From Nocardia beijingensis NBRC 16342 (GTDB taxonomy: Bacteria; Actinomycetota; Actinomycetes; Mycobacteriales; Mycobacteriaceae), in the NCBI RefSeq assembly GCF_001612785.1, contig NZ_BDBC01000012.1, forward strand, positions 62,001 to 126,000: 64,000 nucleotides of DNA. The letters run 5' to 3'. This document shows, one piece after another, positions 41,146 to 49,658 of this stretch (position 1 is its first letter; each line of letters begins with the position of its first letter). The notes under the pieces were generated by a model. It ran no database searches. It had not been told where the DNA came from and saw nothing but the letters and a program-made list of their open reading frames with translations. The position numbers and the translations under genes were made by a program.

Positions 41146-41559
41146 TCAGCCGAACTCGGGGGCGGCCTCGGCGATCGGGCGCACATCGACGTAGACGGAT
41201 TGGAGCACGTGTGCGGGCGCCGGGCACTTGTTCAGCTCGGAGGCGATCTCGGTGGCGCGGTCGAAGCTCTCGCATTCGACGATCCAGAATCCCGCGAGCA
41301 CTTCCTGGGTCTCGGCGTAGGGGCCGTCGGTGACGAACGGTTTTCCGTCCTCGACGCCCAGCCTCCTGGTATGCACCGGCTCCACCAGGCCGCGGGTCTC
41401 CACGAGTTCGCCCGATTCCTCGAGCCTCTTGTTGAACTCGGTCATGAACTGGGCCATCGCCGCGAATTCTTCGGCGCTCCACGCGGGCTTGCCCGTGTCC
41501 TTGCCCACCATGCCGTCGTAGTCCCGCTGCGAGGCGTAGCTCAGGATCATGTATTTCAT
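41146..41559 (-). CDS. YCII/DGPF-domain protein
   Basis: A 137-residue alpha+beta dimeric protein with the DGPF motif in DGKPFVTDGPYAETQEVLAGF and N-terminal MKYMILSYASQRDY. Such proteins occur next to ECF42 sigma factors and are their known genomic partners, possibly a target or accessory protein. The ATG at 41559 is clear. It forms an operon with the sigma gene (7-base gap). Confidence 0.85.
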   Translation of the reverse strand: MKYMILSYASQRDYDGMVGKDTGKPAWSAEEFAAMAQFMTEFNKRLEESGELVETRGLVEPVHTRRLGVEDGKPFVTDGPYAETQEVLAGFWIVECESFDRATEIASELNKCPAPAHVLQSVYVDVRPIAEAAPEFG

Positions 41560-41735
41560 GGCGATTCCTCTGCGTCGTCGGCGCCCCGGTGGCGCCGCTC
41601 GTCCGGAACGTCGGAGCCGCTGACCATTCTCGGACATCGCGGTGGACGCGCAGGCCATTTCCGCGAGGTGAGCCCGAGGACAACCATGCGGACGAGCCAG
41701 CGCACCGCAACCCAGCGGGTCCGGAACCCGTCCGG

Positions 41736-41747
41736 ATAGGTACTATG
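41736..41747. promoter_or_regulatory. candidate operator ATAGGTACTATG upstream of the ArsR-type gene
   Basis: A 12-mer with ATAG/CTAT inverted arms around GTA, containing TACTAT (possible -10). It lies 55 bases before the GTG at 41803. The same 12-mer occurs at 44752-44763. Confidence 0.5.
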
Positions 41748-41802
41748 GTTTTCATACCTTCGGCAGTCGCTCGCAGGCTGCTGCGGCGGAGAGGAGTGGG
41801 TC

Positions 41803-42147
41803 GTGGCCGATGCGGATGGGCATCCCGATATCGAGGAGTTCGATCTTTCCACGGTGCTGGCCGCGCTCGCCGATGACAATCGGCGCAGTGTGATCGCGCA
41901 ACTCTATGCGGAGCCGGAGGGCACCGAGCAGTTCTGCAGCGTGTTCGGGATGCCGTGGGCGCCGTCTACGCGCACGCATCATTTCCGGGTGCTGCGCAAG
42001 GCGGGGTTGATCTGGCAGCGTGATGTCGGCAACGGCCGGATGACGAGGCTGCGACGCGAGGACATGGAAAAGGTGTTTCCCGGCCTGCTGGCGGCGATTC
42101 TCGACGCCGACAGGAGTCGCCATCCGGCCACGCCGGCTACCAGGTGA
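41803..42147 (+). CDS. ArsR-type winged-helix transcriptional regulator
   Basis: A 114-residue protein with the ArsR-like pattern: DLSTVLAALADDNRRSVIAQL, then CSVFGMPWAPSTRTHHFRVL (recognition helix STRTHHFRVLRKAGLI) and a wing, GNGRMTRLRREDMEKVFPG. There are no metal-binding Cys/His sets typical of metal sensors, so a small-molecule or unliganded repressor is likely. GAGAGGAG precedes the GTG. It stands next to the P450-MFS-monooxygenase group and shares a motif with the monooxygenase promoter. Confidence 0.82.
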   Translation: MADADGHPDIEEFDLSTVLAALADDNRRSVIAQLYAEPEGTEQFCSVFGMPWAPSTRTHHFRVLRKAGLIWQRDVGNGRMTRLRREDMEKVFPGLLAAILDADRSRHPATPATR

Positions 42148-43348
42148 CCGGCAGCGATGTCGGCCGGTGCACGAGAATGCCGGTCTCCCAAGGAATCCGG
42201 TCTTCAGGGACGGCGAGCCGGAGCGTCGGCAGCTCGGTGACGAGCCTGCGCAGCACCTCGGTGATCTCCATGCGCGCCATGGCCGCACCCATGCAGTGGT
42301 GCATGCCGTAACCGAATTGCAGGTGCCGCTTGCCGTTACGGGCCGGGTCGATCACCGCGGGGTCCGGGTACACCTCGGGATCACGGTTGGCCGAATGCGC
42401 GTCGGCGTAGACGATGTCGCCGGGATACAGCGTCCCCTCCGAGAGCGCGAGTTCCCGGGTGGTGACGCGCGGGAAGGTCGAGATCCGTCCCAGCGGAAGC
42501 AACCGCAGGAACTCCTCCACCGCGGCGGGGACGGCGTCCGGATGGTCCACCAGGTACTGCCACAGCTCCGGCCTGGCGAGGGCGACGTAGGCGATTTTGG
42601 TGATCACCGACAGGATGTTCTGGTCGCCGCCGACCAGTGAGCCGAGCAGGATCGCCGCGTACTCCCCGTCGGTGACCGGCGGCGACACGGAATCGCGCGC
42701 GGCGAGCAGGTCGAGGATCAGGCCGGGCCGCAGCTCACGCCGCCGGGCGACGAGATCCTCGATGTAGTGGTACAGGGTCCAGAAATCGGCCAGCAGTTTG
42801 TCCACATCGCTGCCGTCGCCGAGCTGCATCTCCCGCGACAGGTGCCGGAAATAGGCGAGGTCGGCGGTCGGTATGCCGAGGTAGTCGACGTTGACGCCGA
42901 TGGTGACCGGATCCAGTAGCGCGCGAACGAGATCGGCCGATCCGCGCTCGTGCTGGGCGCGCAGGTCGGCGAGCGCGTCGTCGAGCACCCGGTGCACCGC
43001 GGGCACCCGCCTGGCCATGGTGGCGGCACTGTAGGCGGAGGCCACGAAGCCCTTGAGCCGCCCGTGCTCGGGGTGGTCGAGGTTGAGCAGCATTTCCGTC
43101 GGCATGATGGTCGGCAGGAAGCTCGGCCCGTCCTCGACGTTCGTCTCGGCGCGCGCGAAGCTGAGGTCGGTCAGGACCGCGTGCACGTCGCGGTAAGCGG
43201 TCACGTGCACGGCGGTGTGGCCGCTGGGCAGTTTCACCTGCGGTAGTCCGCCGGCGGAACGCCGCGGTAGTGGTTCGATCATCAGGGGCGGCGCGATATT
43301 GGCGATGCCGTCGAGATCGACGCGGACCGCGTCGAGTGCGTGGGTCAT
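42137..43348 (-). CDS. cytochrome P450
   Basis: A 403-residue bacterial class I P450. The heme loop reads FGYGMHHCMGAAMAR with the axial Cys; the ExxR motif is in VEEFLRLLPLG. In the I helix the usual (A/G)GxxT reads VGGDQN, so the acid-alcohol pair is replaced by Gln-Asn; that may signal an unusual reaction. No ferredoxin gene is adjacent. The ATG overlaps the MFS stop in an ATGA, so the two are one operon, expressed opposite the FAD monooxygenase. Confidence 0.87.
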   Translation of the reverse strand: MTHALDAVRVDLDGIANIAPPLMIEPLPRRSAGGLPQVKLPSGHTAVHVTAYRDVHAVLTDLSFARAETNVEDGPSFLPTIMPTEMLLNLDHPEHGRLKGFVASAYSAATMARRVPAVHRVLDDALADLRAQHERGSADLVRALLDPVTIGVNVDYLGIPTADLAYFRHLSREMQLGDGSDVDKLLADFWTLYHYIEDLVARRRELRPGLILDLLAARDSVSPPVTDGEYAAILLGSLVGGDQNILSVITKIAYVALARPELWQYLVDHPDAVPAAVEEFLRLLPLGRISTFPRVTTRELALSEGTLYPGDIVYADAHSANRDPEVYPDPAVIDPARNGKRHLQFGYGMHHCMGAAMARMEITEVLRRLVTELPTLRLAVPEDRIPWETGILVHRPTSLPVTW

Positions 43349-44673
43349 GAGGTGACTCCTTCTGGGCTGGAACCGATGTCACGGTTCTCGGTGGCTCGTG
43401 TGTTGCCGCGCACCGCGACGATGAGGATGGTGAGCACCACGAGCAGGGCGATGAGGACGCCGACGGTGACGGTGAAGGCGGAGCGGTAGACGTCGGGGTG
43501 GCCGAACTGGCCCGCGGCGGTGTCGTCGGCGGCCTTCCCGCTGAGCCGGGTGCCGACGACCGTGGACAGCACGATGGCGTATCCGGCGACGAACAGCGCT
43601 TCGCTGCCGATGCGGAAGAAGTTCAGCAGGCCCGCGGCCGTGCCGCCGCGTTCGGCGGGCACCACCGAGAGCGCGTGACCGTCGACGAGACCGATGGGCA
43701 GGCCGAAACCCAGGCCGAGCAACACCATCGGCACGATGATCCAGGCCACCGAACGGTCTTCGGAGAGGGCGAGCACACCGGCGTTGCCGAGGATCGCTGC
43801 GCCGAGCGCGAGGTAGACCACCCGGCCGACGGTCAGCGCCGGGAAGCGGGTGACGAGCTGGCCGACGGCCACCGGCGCGACGAAGACGGGAATGGTCATC
43901 GCGAGCATGAGCAATCCGGAGGCCCCCGCCGAGAGGTCGGTGATGCCGCTCAACGCCGATGGCAGGTAGGTCAGCAGGGTGACGAAGCCGATCGATCCGG
44001 CGACCGGGACCAGGCACATGGCCAGGAATTCCCGATTGCGCAGCAGGCCGAAGTCGAGGATCGGGCCGTGTTCGGCGACAGCGGGTTTCACGGCGGGCAG
44101 CACCCGTGTGGCGACGCCTGCGGCCGCGAGGATCACCGCGTGCACCAGGAAGACGCCTCGCCAGTCCAGCAGCGAGATCAGGATGCCGGAGATGGTGGGG
44201 CCGAGCGCGAGGCCGAGCCCGTTCACGGTGCCGAAGACGGCGAACGCCTTGGTCCTGCGGGCACCCTCGTATGCCGCCGACAGCAGCGCGGTGGCGCCGG
44301 TGAGGATGGCCGCGGCGCCGACGCCCGCGACGACGCGCGCCAGGTCGAGGACGAACAGGTTCGGTGCGGCGACGCTGCCCACACTGCCCGCGACCACGAG
44401 CGCGGTACCGATTCCGAAGGTGCGCCGATGTCCGATGCGGTCGCTGACCGCACCCCACAGCAGCGTGGTGAGGGCGAAGGCGACATTGAATCCGTTGACG
44501 ACCCATTGCAGCGCGGCGGGATTCGATCCGAGGTCCTGCGAGATGAGCGGAAGCGCGATGGCGGTGCCCGCGATGGCCATCGGCGTGACGAACTGGGCGG
44601 CGAGCACCACGGGCAGTGTCGCGCCGCTGGGTGGCGCGCCGCGGGTTTCGGTTTCGGTGGTGACGGTCGACAT
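43345..44673 (-). CDS. MFS transporter (drug/metabolite exporter type)
   Basis: A 442-residue polytopic protein. Motif A is in WGAVSDRIGHRRTFGIG, and motif C-like residues occur in GLALGPTISGILI. About twelve to fourteen helices fit the DHA families, which export drugs or metabolites with proton motive force. It probably exports the product of the neighbouring oxygenases or an incoming toxic compound. It shares an operon with P450. The promoter area upstream has the ATAGGTACTATG motif about 80 bases away. Confidence 0.85.
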   Translation of the reverse strand: MSTVTTETETRGAPPSGATLPVVLAAQFVTPMAIAGTAIALPLISQDLGSNPAALQWVVNGFNVAFALTTLLWGAVSDRIGHRRTFGIGTALVVAGSVGSVAAPNLFVLDLARVVAGVGAAAILTGATALLSAAYEGARRTKAFAVFGTVNGLGLALGPTISGILISLLDWRGVFLVHAVILAAAGVATRVLPAVKPAVAEHGPILDFGLLRNREFLAMCLVPVAGSIGFVTLLTYLPSALSGITDLSAGASGLLMLAMTIPVFVAPVAVGQLVTRFPALTVGRVVYLALGAAILGNAGVLALSEDRSVAWIIVPMVLLGLGFGLPIGLVDGHALSVVPAERGGTAAGLLNFFRIGSEALFVAGYAIVLSTVVGTRLSGKAADDTAAGQFGHPDVYRSAFTVTVGVLIALLVVLTILIVAVRGNTRATENRDIGSSPEGVTS

Positions 44674-44751
44674 GCATACCCCCTGGGGCGGTGGTCGGGT
44701 GGGCTCGGCACGGCGGAAGGACTTCGGAACGCGCGAGGTACCACCGGGCTA

Positions 44752-44763
44752 ATAGGTACTATG
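44752..44763. promoter_or_regulatory. candidate operator ATAGGTACTATG in the MFS/monooxygenase divergent promoter
   Basis: The same 12-mer as at 41736-41747. It is followed by a TACTA-N6-TAGTA inverted repeat (44757-44772). It contains TACTAT at 44757-44762, a possible -10 for the monooxygenase gene (start 44839). Confidence 0.5.
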
Positions 44764-44838
44764 ATGTTAGTAGCTACGATGAGCTTCGTACAACTGCTGC
44801 CGCGGACCAGATCCCCGACCTCGCCCCAGGAGCATGTG

Positions 44839-46245
44839 ATGAGCACGGCGCACCCCGGACCGGATTTCCTCGACACCGATGTGCTGGTGGTCGGCGGCGG
44901 CCCGGTCGGCATGCTGGTCGCCGCCGAACTGGCGCTCCAGCGCATCCGGGTCGTCGTGGTCGAGACCCGCACCGAACTGGACCTGCGCCCACGAGCGGGC
45001 ACGGTGCACGCCCGGTCGCTGTCGCTGCTGGCGCGCCGCGGATACCTCCCGTCCGTGAATCCCGAAGCGATACAGCGTGATCCGCACGGTGTACGCCGGA
45101 CCCCCTTCCAGTTCGCGGCGCAACCGGTGCTGACGATCAGCGCGCCCAGTGTCGAGCCCGGTCCGATCGCGGGCATCCCGCAGGCACGGCTGGAGGCGGC
45201 CTTCGAGGCGCGCGCGGGTGATCTCGGCGCACGAATCCTGCGCGGTCACACCGTCACCGGGCTCGAGGTCCGCGACGACGCGGTGGTGGCCGAGGTGGCC
45301 GTCGACGGCGCGGATCGCTCGCTGCGTGTCCGCGCCCGCTACGCCGTCGGCGCCGACGGCGCCCGCAGCCTCGTCGCCCGCACCGGAGACTTCCCCGCGC
45401 AGGTGTACCCGGCGACCATGAACGCCATCGCCGGGCTGGCGATCGCGGCCACGGACAGCGGGATTCCACCGGGCTGGAATCCGACGCCCACCGGATGGAC
45501 CCTGCACAATCCGAATCCGCACGGTCCCGCGCGGATCATCGCCATGGACTTCAGCGGCGCCCTCGACCACCGGCCCGAGCCCGGCGCGCCGGAGTACCGG
45601 CAACGCCTGGAATACGTGCTCGGCGCACCGCCCGCGCTGAGCGGGATCAGCCACCTCACCCGGTTCAGCGACCACGGCCGTTACCGCACCCGTCTGCGGG
45701 ACGGACGGCTGCTGCTGGCGGGCGACGCCGCGCACAGTCACTACCCGCTCGGCGGCCAGGGCCTCAACACCGGCATGCAGGACGCTTTCGCGCTGGGCTG
45801 GCGACTGGCCCGCGTGATCACCGGCCACGACGGGCCCGCCGTCCTGGACGAGTACTCGCGCGAACGGGTCGCCGTCGCGGCGGCGGTGGTCGCCAACACC
45901 GTGCTGCAATCGCGGATGATGAACCCGCGCGAGCCCGAGCTGCGTACGGCGATGGTGGCCATGCTCGCGGTCCCGGCGATCCACGACGCCGTCGCGCAGC
46001 TCGTCAGCGGGCAGTTCCAGTCCGGATTCCAGCACGATCTGGTGGTCACCGAAGCCGGCGGCGGCGTGCGGACCCTCACCGAGTTGCTGCGGGCGGGCCG
46101 GTTCGTGGCAATCCGGCCCGACGAGCACGTCCCGGTGCCGCACGCCCCCGCCGACGCGATCACGGTGACCGGCAAGGTGTCTCCGGACCAGACGTGGACC
46201 TGCGCGTTGGTCCGTCCGGACGGCTACCTTGCCGGCACCTGGTGA
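44839..46245 (+). CDS. FAD-dependent aromatic hydroxylase-type monooxygenase
   Basis: A 468-residue class A flavoprotein monooxygenase. N-terminal GxGxxG-type stretch VLVVGGGPVGMLVAAELALQ, then the RPRAGTVHARSLSLL region and the FAD/NADPH DG motif VGADGARSLVAR, and the GD motif RLLLAGDAAHSHYPLGGQG. This group hydroxylates phenols, polyketides and rifamycins. AGGAG precedes the ATG. It is divergent from MFS-P450 and next to the HAD-AfsA pair in convergent orientation. Confidence 0.87.
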   Translation: MSTAHPGPDFLDTDVLVVGGGPVGMLVAAELALQRIRVVVVETRTELDLRPRAGTVHARSLSLLARRGYLPSVNPEAIQRDPHGVRRTPFQFAAQPVLTISAPSVEPGPIAGIPQARLEAAFEARAGDLGARILRGHTVTGLEVRDDAVVAEVAVDGADRSLRVRARYAVGADGARSLVARTGDFPAQVYPATMNAIAGLAIAATDSGIPPGWNPTPTGWTLHNPNPHGPARIIAMDFSGALDHRPEPGAPEYRQRLEYVLGAPPALSGISHLTRFSDHGRYRTRLRDGRLLLAGDAAHSHYPLGGQGLNTGMQDAFALGWRLARVITGHDGPAVLDEYSRERVAVAAAVVANTVLQSRMMNPREPELRTAMVAMLAVPAIHDAVAQLVSGQFQSGFQHDLVVTEAGGGVRTLTELLRAGRFVAIRPDEHVPVPHAPADAITVTGKVSPDQTWTCALVRPDGYLAGTW

Positions 46246-46253
46246 GACGGCGC

Positions 46254-46919
46254 TCAGCCCGGCCATCGCTCCAGCACCTCGCGAACCTCGGCGATCGCCT
46301 GCTCGGCGGTACGGAACCGCACCGCCCGCCAGCCGGATTCCCGTGCCGCGGCACAGTTCTCCGCGAGGTCGTCGACGAGCAGGCACTGACCGGGGGCGAC
46401 GCCCGCCTGCTCGGCGGCGAGGGCGAAGATCTCCGGATCGGGCTTGCGGAACCCGACTTTGCACGAATCGACCAGGGCGCTCAGGACCCCGTCCAGATCG
46501 ATCATTTCGTGCCAGTAGGGCTCCCATTCGACGACATTGTTGCTGAGCACCCCGACCGGGATGCCGCTGTCGGCCAGCTCGATCGCGAAGTCGCGGACCG
46601 CGCTGTTGGCCCGGTGGCCCGCGAACCACTGCCTGCCGAAATCGGGTTCGCTGCGGGAGAGATCGAGCTCGGGTTGCTTGGCCCTGAGCACGGCGTGCAG
46701 CTTGCCGACCCACTCGCGTTCATCGAGCAGCGCCAGTTCGATCGGGGCCAGCGGCGCGAGCCCGTATTCGGCGCCCACCTCGGCGATGGCGAATTTCAGC
46801 AGGTCGGACGGAATGCCCGCGACCTCCTCGTAGCGCAGGAACAGCTCGTCGAGCGGCGGCGAGAGCACCCCGCCGAAATCGAACCAGACGAACGGCCCCG
46901 CCGTCTTCGCGGCGGTCAC
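46254..46919 (-). CDS. HAD-family hydrolase (phosphatase-like)
   Basis: A 221-residue HAD subfamily IA protein. Motif I is FVWFDFGGVLSPPLDELF, with the nucleophile Asp near residue 14; the usual second Asp of motif I (DxD) is Gly, as in some epoxide-hydrolase-like and other HADs. Motif II is GVLSNN, motif III is FRKPDPEIF and motif IV LLVDDLAENC. The GTG at 46919 overlaps the stop of the AfsA-domain gene as GTGA, so the two are translated together. A dephosphorylation step is expected in gamma-butyrolactone synthesis, which fits this pairing. Confidence 0.82.
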   Translation of the reverse strand: MTAAKTAGPFVWFDFGGVLSPPLDELFLRYEEVAGIPSDLLKFAIAEVGAEYGLAPLAPIELALLDEREWVGKLHAVLRAKQPELDLSRSEPDFGRQWFAGHRANSAVRDFAIELADSGIPVGVLSNNVVEWEPYWHEMIDLDGVLSALVDSCKVGFRKPDPEIFALAAEQAGVAPGQCLLVDDLAENCAAARESGWRAVRFRTAEQAIAEVREVLERWPG

Positions 46920-47914
46920 TGGACCATCGTCCCGACGTCGGCCGGGCGGAAGCGTAGCTCCACCTCACCGGCGGCGATGACATCCGCGTCCTGGGTCAGT
47001 GCCACCTGCGCCCGCACGCCGCCGCCCGCACCAGGAAGCGGGGCGACGGTGGCCCTGGCGATGGTCTCGCGCTCGAATTCACCGAATTTGGTGAACTCGA
47101 TGCTCAGCCGCTGCATCACCATGCGGCTGGTGTCCAGGCCGAGGACGGCGTTCGCGGCGGCCATCGCGACCTGCCGGGCCGCCTCGAACTGCAACATGCC
47201 GGGGACGTGGTCGAGGGCGTGATCGAACAGGGAGGGATGGTTGGTGTCGATGATGGTCGACGCCGTCAGCTCGTGCTCGGCCGACAGCACCGGATTCGCC
47301 AGGATCGCGTTGCGCGGGTTGTGCCTGCCGACCGAACCCGGCCGCATCCGCGCGACCGGCACCTGCTCCGGGATCACGTGCTGGGCCGGCAGACCCAGCG
47401 CCGCGCGCCCCCGCACCCTGATCCGGTTCCACACCGCGGCGGGCATCCACTGGTAGACCATCACCTCCCGGGCGGCTTCCCGGCCCTCGATCTCGGCGAC
47501 CATCTCGAGCGACAGGCCGATGACCTGATCGTCACGGCGCTTCTCGCCGATCACCCGCGCCTCGATGACGCAGTGCCCCGGGCAGTTGCCGATCCGCAAG
47601 GTGTCGGGGTCGGCGATGGTGAAATCCGCCGAACCGAAGATGAATTTCTCCTCGCGGGCCACTCCGAGGAAGGTGTGCGCGTAATAGATCGCGACCTGCC
47701 GGAACACCTCGATGAGCAGCAGGGGATCGTAGGTGGTCGATGTGCCACGGTGGTCGCTGAAATACGAGTGGTTGCGCGGCAATTGGGCGGCGAACACCGC
47801 GCCGTCGAGAATCGGCTGCGCGTCGGTGAGGAACACCTCGGCGATCGATTCCCGGTGCACGATGCCGCGCGGGATATTGCGATCGAAGGTGAGGGTTTGC
47901 GTTGCGGCGGTCAT
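46916..47914 (-). CDS. AfsA/ScbA-type A-factor biosynthesis hotdog-domain protein
   Basis: A 332-residue protein with two hotdog repeats of the AfsA family: VHRESIAEVFLTDAQP, FRQVAIYYAHTFLGV in the first and HPSLFDHALDHVPGMLQFEA, AARQVAMAAANAVLG in the second. AfsA-type enzymes join a beta-ketoacyl chain to dihydroxyacetone phosphate, the key step to gamma-butyrolactone or related signals. Length is close to AfsA/ScbA (about 300-315). The next gene, a HAD phosphatase, is coupled to it. No TetR-type butyrolactone receptor is present in the window. It lies 40 bases after the ABC substrate-binding gene on the same strand. Confidence 0.85.
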   Translation of the reverse strand: MTAATQTLTFDRNIPRGIVHRESIAEVFLTDAQPILDGAVFAAQLPRNHSYFSDHRGTSTTYDPLLLIEVFRQVAIYYAHTFLGVAREEKFIFGSADFTIADPDTLRIGNCPGHCVIEARVIGEKRRDDQVIGLSLEMVAEIEGREAAREVMVYQWMPAAVWNRIRVRGRAALGLPAQHVIPEQVPVARMRPGSVGRHNPRNAILANPVLSAEHELTASTIIDTNHPSLFDHALDHVPGMLQFEAARQVAMAAANAVLGLDTSRMVMQRLSIEFTKFGEFERETIARATVAPLPGAGGGVRAQVALTQDADVIAAGEVELRFRPADVGTMVQ

Positions 47915-47954
47915 GATCGAGCCTTCCTGGAACTATGGGTTGGCGGCAGACTGG

Positions 47955-49658
47955 TCAGCGGACGGCGATGTCGTATGCCCAGGCATTGACGGTGTTGCGG
48001 GGCGGGTCGAACAGTGTGGTCACGTTGTGGATCGCGGAACTCGCCGCGACACTGTTGCGGTCGGTGTAGAGCGGGATCGCGACGGCGTTGTCGAGCAGGT
48101 GCGCGGTGATGGTGTCGAACAGCCGCTTGCGCTGTTGCGGGTCGGTCGCCTTGGTCGATTCGACGAGCCACCGGTCCACCTGGGGATCGGCCAGTTTGGC
48201 GCCCGCCACGATGGAGCCGAGGGTGATGCCGTCGATCTGGCCGTACTTCAGATCGGGGGTGGTGGAGCCGTAGGCGCGGTTGAACTGCAGCGACAGGTCC
48301 AGGCCGCCGACCTGCCGCGGGAACGCCTCGTACTGGTTGCGCGCCAGCAGGTCGTAGACCTGGGCGTTCTCGACGAACTGCAGCTCGACCCGGATGCCGA
48401 GGTTCTGGCGCAGCTCGGCCTGCCATGCCTTCAGGAAATCGTCCTCCGGGTAGGTCGGCGTCGTGGCCAGCAGGCGGACGGTCAGGCGTTGTCCCGCCGC
48501 GTCGGTGCGGTAGCCGTCGGCGTCCTTGCCGGTCCAGCCCGCTTGATCGAGCAGGGCGCGGGCGGCGGCGACATCGGGCTTGCCCTTGGACTCGTACTTG
48601 GCGTCGTAATAGGCGCTGTCCGGAGAGATGAGACTCCAGGCGCGCTTCTGGGAACCCTTGGTCAGGCTGTCCACCACCGCGGCGATGTCGACGCCCCCGG
48701 CGATGGCGCGCCGCACCCGCACGTCGGTGGTCGGGCCGTTGGTGAGATTGAGCATGATCACCGTGGGCGCGGCCGACGAGCCGATCTGTTCGTACTGGAA
48801 TCGGTCGATCCCGTCGAACAGGGAGATGTCGGTGGCCTTGACCGTGCCGATCGCGTCCACCTCGCCGCTGCGCAGCAGGCCGGCGCGGGTGGAGGCTTCC
48901 GGGATGTACTTGACGACGAGATCGTCCACGTACGCGGCGCCCTGATGCGCGGCGGTGGCGGGACCCCATCGGTAGTCGGGATTGCGGTGGAACCTCAGTT
49001 CCTGCCCCTGGACCGCCTTGTCCAGGATGAACGGACCCGAACCCACCAGCCCGGCGCCGCTGGTGAGGGTCTCCTTGTCGACGTTCAGCGTGCTGGGAGC
49101 CACGATGGCGCCGCTGAGTCCGGCGAGGGTGGACAGGAAGTCAGCGCGGGGCGTACTCAGCGTGATCCGCACCTTGTAGGGGTCGACCACGTCCACCGCG
49201 CTGACGCTCGAGTACTGCAGGAGGCCGAGCACCGTCCAGGACGGGTTGTCCGGGTTCCTCAGCACATCGATGTTCGCCTTGACCGCGGCGGCGTCCAGCT
49301 TCTCCCCGTTGTGGAAGGTCACGTCCCGGCGCAGCGTGAATTCGTACACCGTGCCGTCGGGGGAAACGGTCCACTCGGAGGCGAGCCACGGGTGGAACTG
49401 TTCGTCGCGGTCCTCGGCGATGAGACTGTCGTAGCTGTTGCGCAGCACCTGGGAGGCGTCGAAGGCCGCGCCGACGTGGGGATTGAGGCCGCGGGTCGGA
49501 TAGGACGGCAAGGCGATGGTGAAGGTGCCGCCCGGCTGTGCGGGCGAGGTCGGCCCGCCCTTGCCGCTGCCGGGTTCCGGGTCCGAGGCGCAGGCGCCTG
49601 CGGCGAGGACGACGCCGACGGCCAGCGCGGTGAACAGTCGAGTGAGGCGATTACGCAC
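47955..49658 (-). CDS. ABC transporter substrate-binding lipoprotein (SBP_bac_5)
   Basis: A 567-residue lipoprotein: signal LFTALAVGVVLAAGACAS, lipobox AGAC with lipidated Cys near residue 23. The mature part is a cluster C (peptide/nickel/opine) binding protein, with GLNPHVGAAFDASQVLRNSY, LRRDVTFHNGEKLDA and YKVRITLSTPRADFL. It is the capture component of the importer coded by the three upstream genes. The gene starts GTG at 49658 and overlaps the ATPase stop by eight bases. Substrate unknown; the rhodanese and flavin-monooxygenase neighbours suggest an organosulfur compound. Confidence 0.87.
   Translation of the reverse strand: MRNRLTRLFTALAVGVVLAAGACASDPEPGSGKGGPTSPAQPGGTFTIALPSYPTRGLNPHVGAAFDASQVLRNSYDSLIAEDRDEQFHPWLASEWTVSPDGTVYEFTLRRDVTFHNGEKLDAAAVKANIDVLRNPDNPSWTVLGLLQYSSVSAVDVVDPYKVRITLSTPRADFLSTLAGLSGAIVAPSTLNVDKETLTSGAGLVGSGPFILDKAVQGQELRFHRNPDYRWGPATAAHQGAAYVDDLVVKYIPEASTRAGLLRSGEVDAIGTVKATDISLFDGIDRFQYEQIGSSAAPTVIMLNLTNGPTTDVRVRRAIAGGVDIAAVVDSLTKGSQKRAWSLISPDSAYYDAKYESKGKPDVAAARALLDQAGWTGKDADGYRTDAAGQRLTVRLLATTPTYPEDDFLKAWQAELRQNLGIRVELQFVENAQVYDLLARNQYEAFPRQVGGLDLSLQFNRAYGSTTPDLKYGQIDGITLGSIVAGAKLADPQVDRWLVESTKATDPQQRKRLFDTITAHLLDNAVAIPLYTDRNSVAASSAIHNVTTLFDPPRNTVNAWAYDIAVR

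Noticed and set aside
43498..44838. Plus-strand frame opposite the MFS gene, continuous with the monooxygenase frame
   Set aside because: It is antisense to a clear transporter gene and is Glu/Gly/Arg-rich; the monooxygenase starts at 44839 after AGGAG.
44839..46245. Rifampicin monooxygenase (Rox)
   Set aside because: Family and length are similar, but the same fold covers many aromatic hydroxylases; without alignment to Rox substrate residues the call is not supported.
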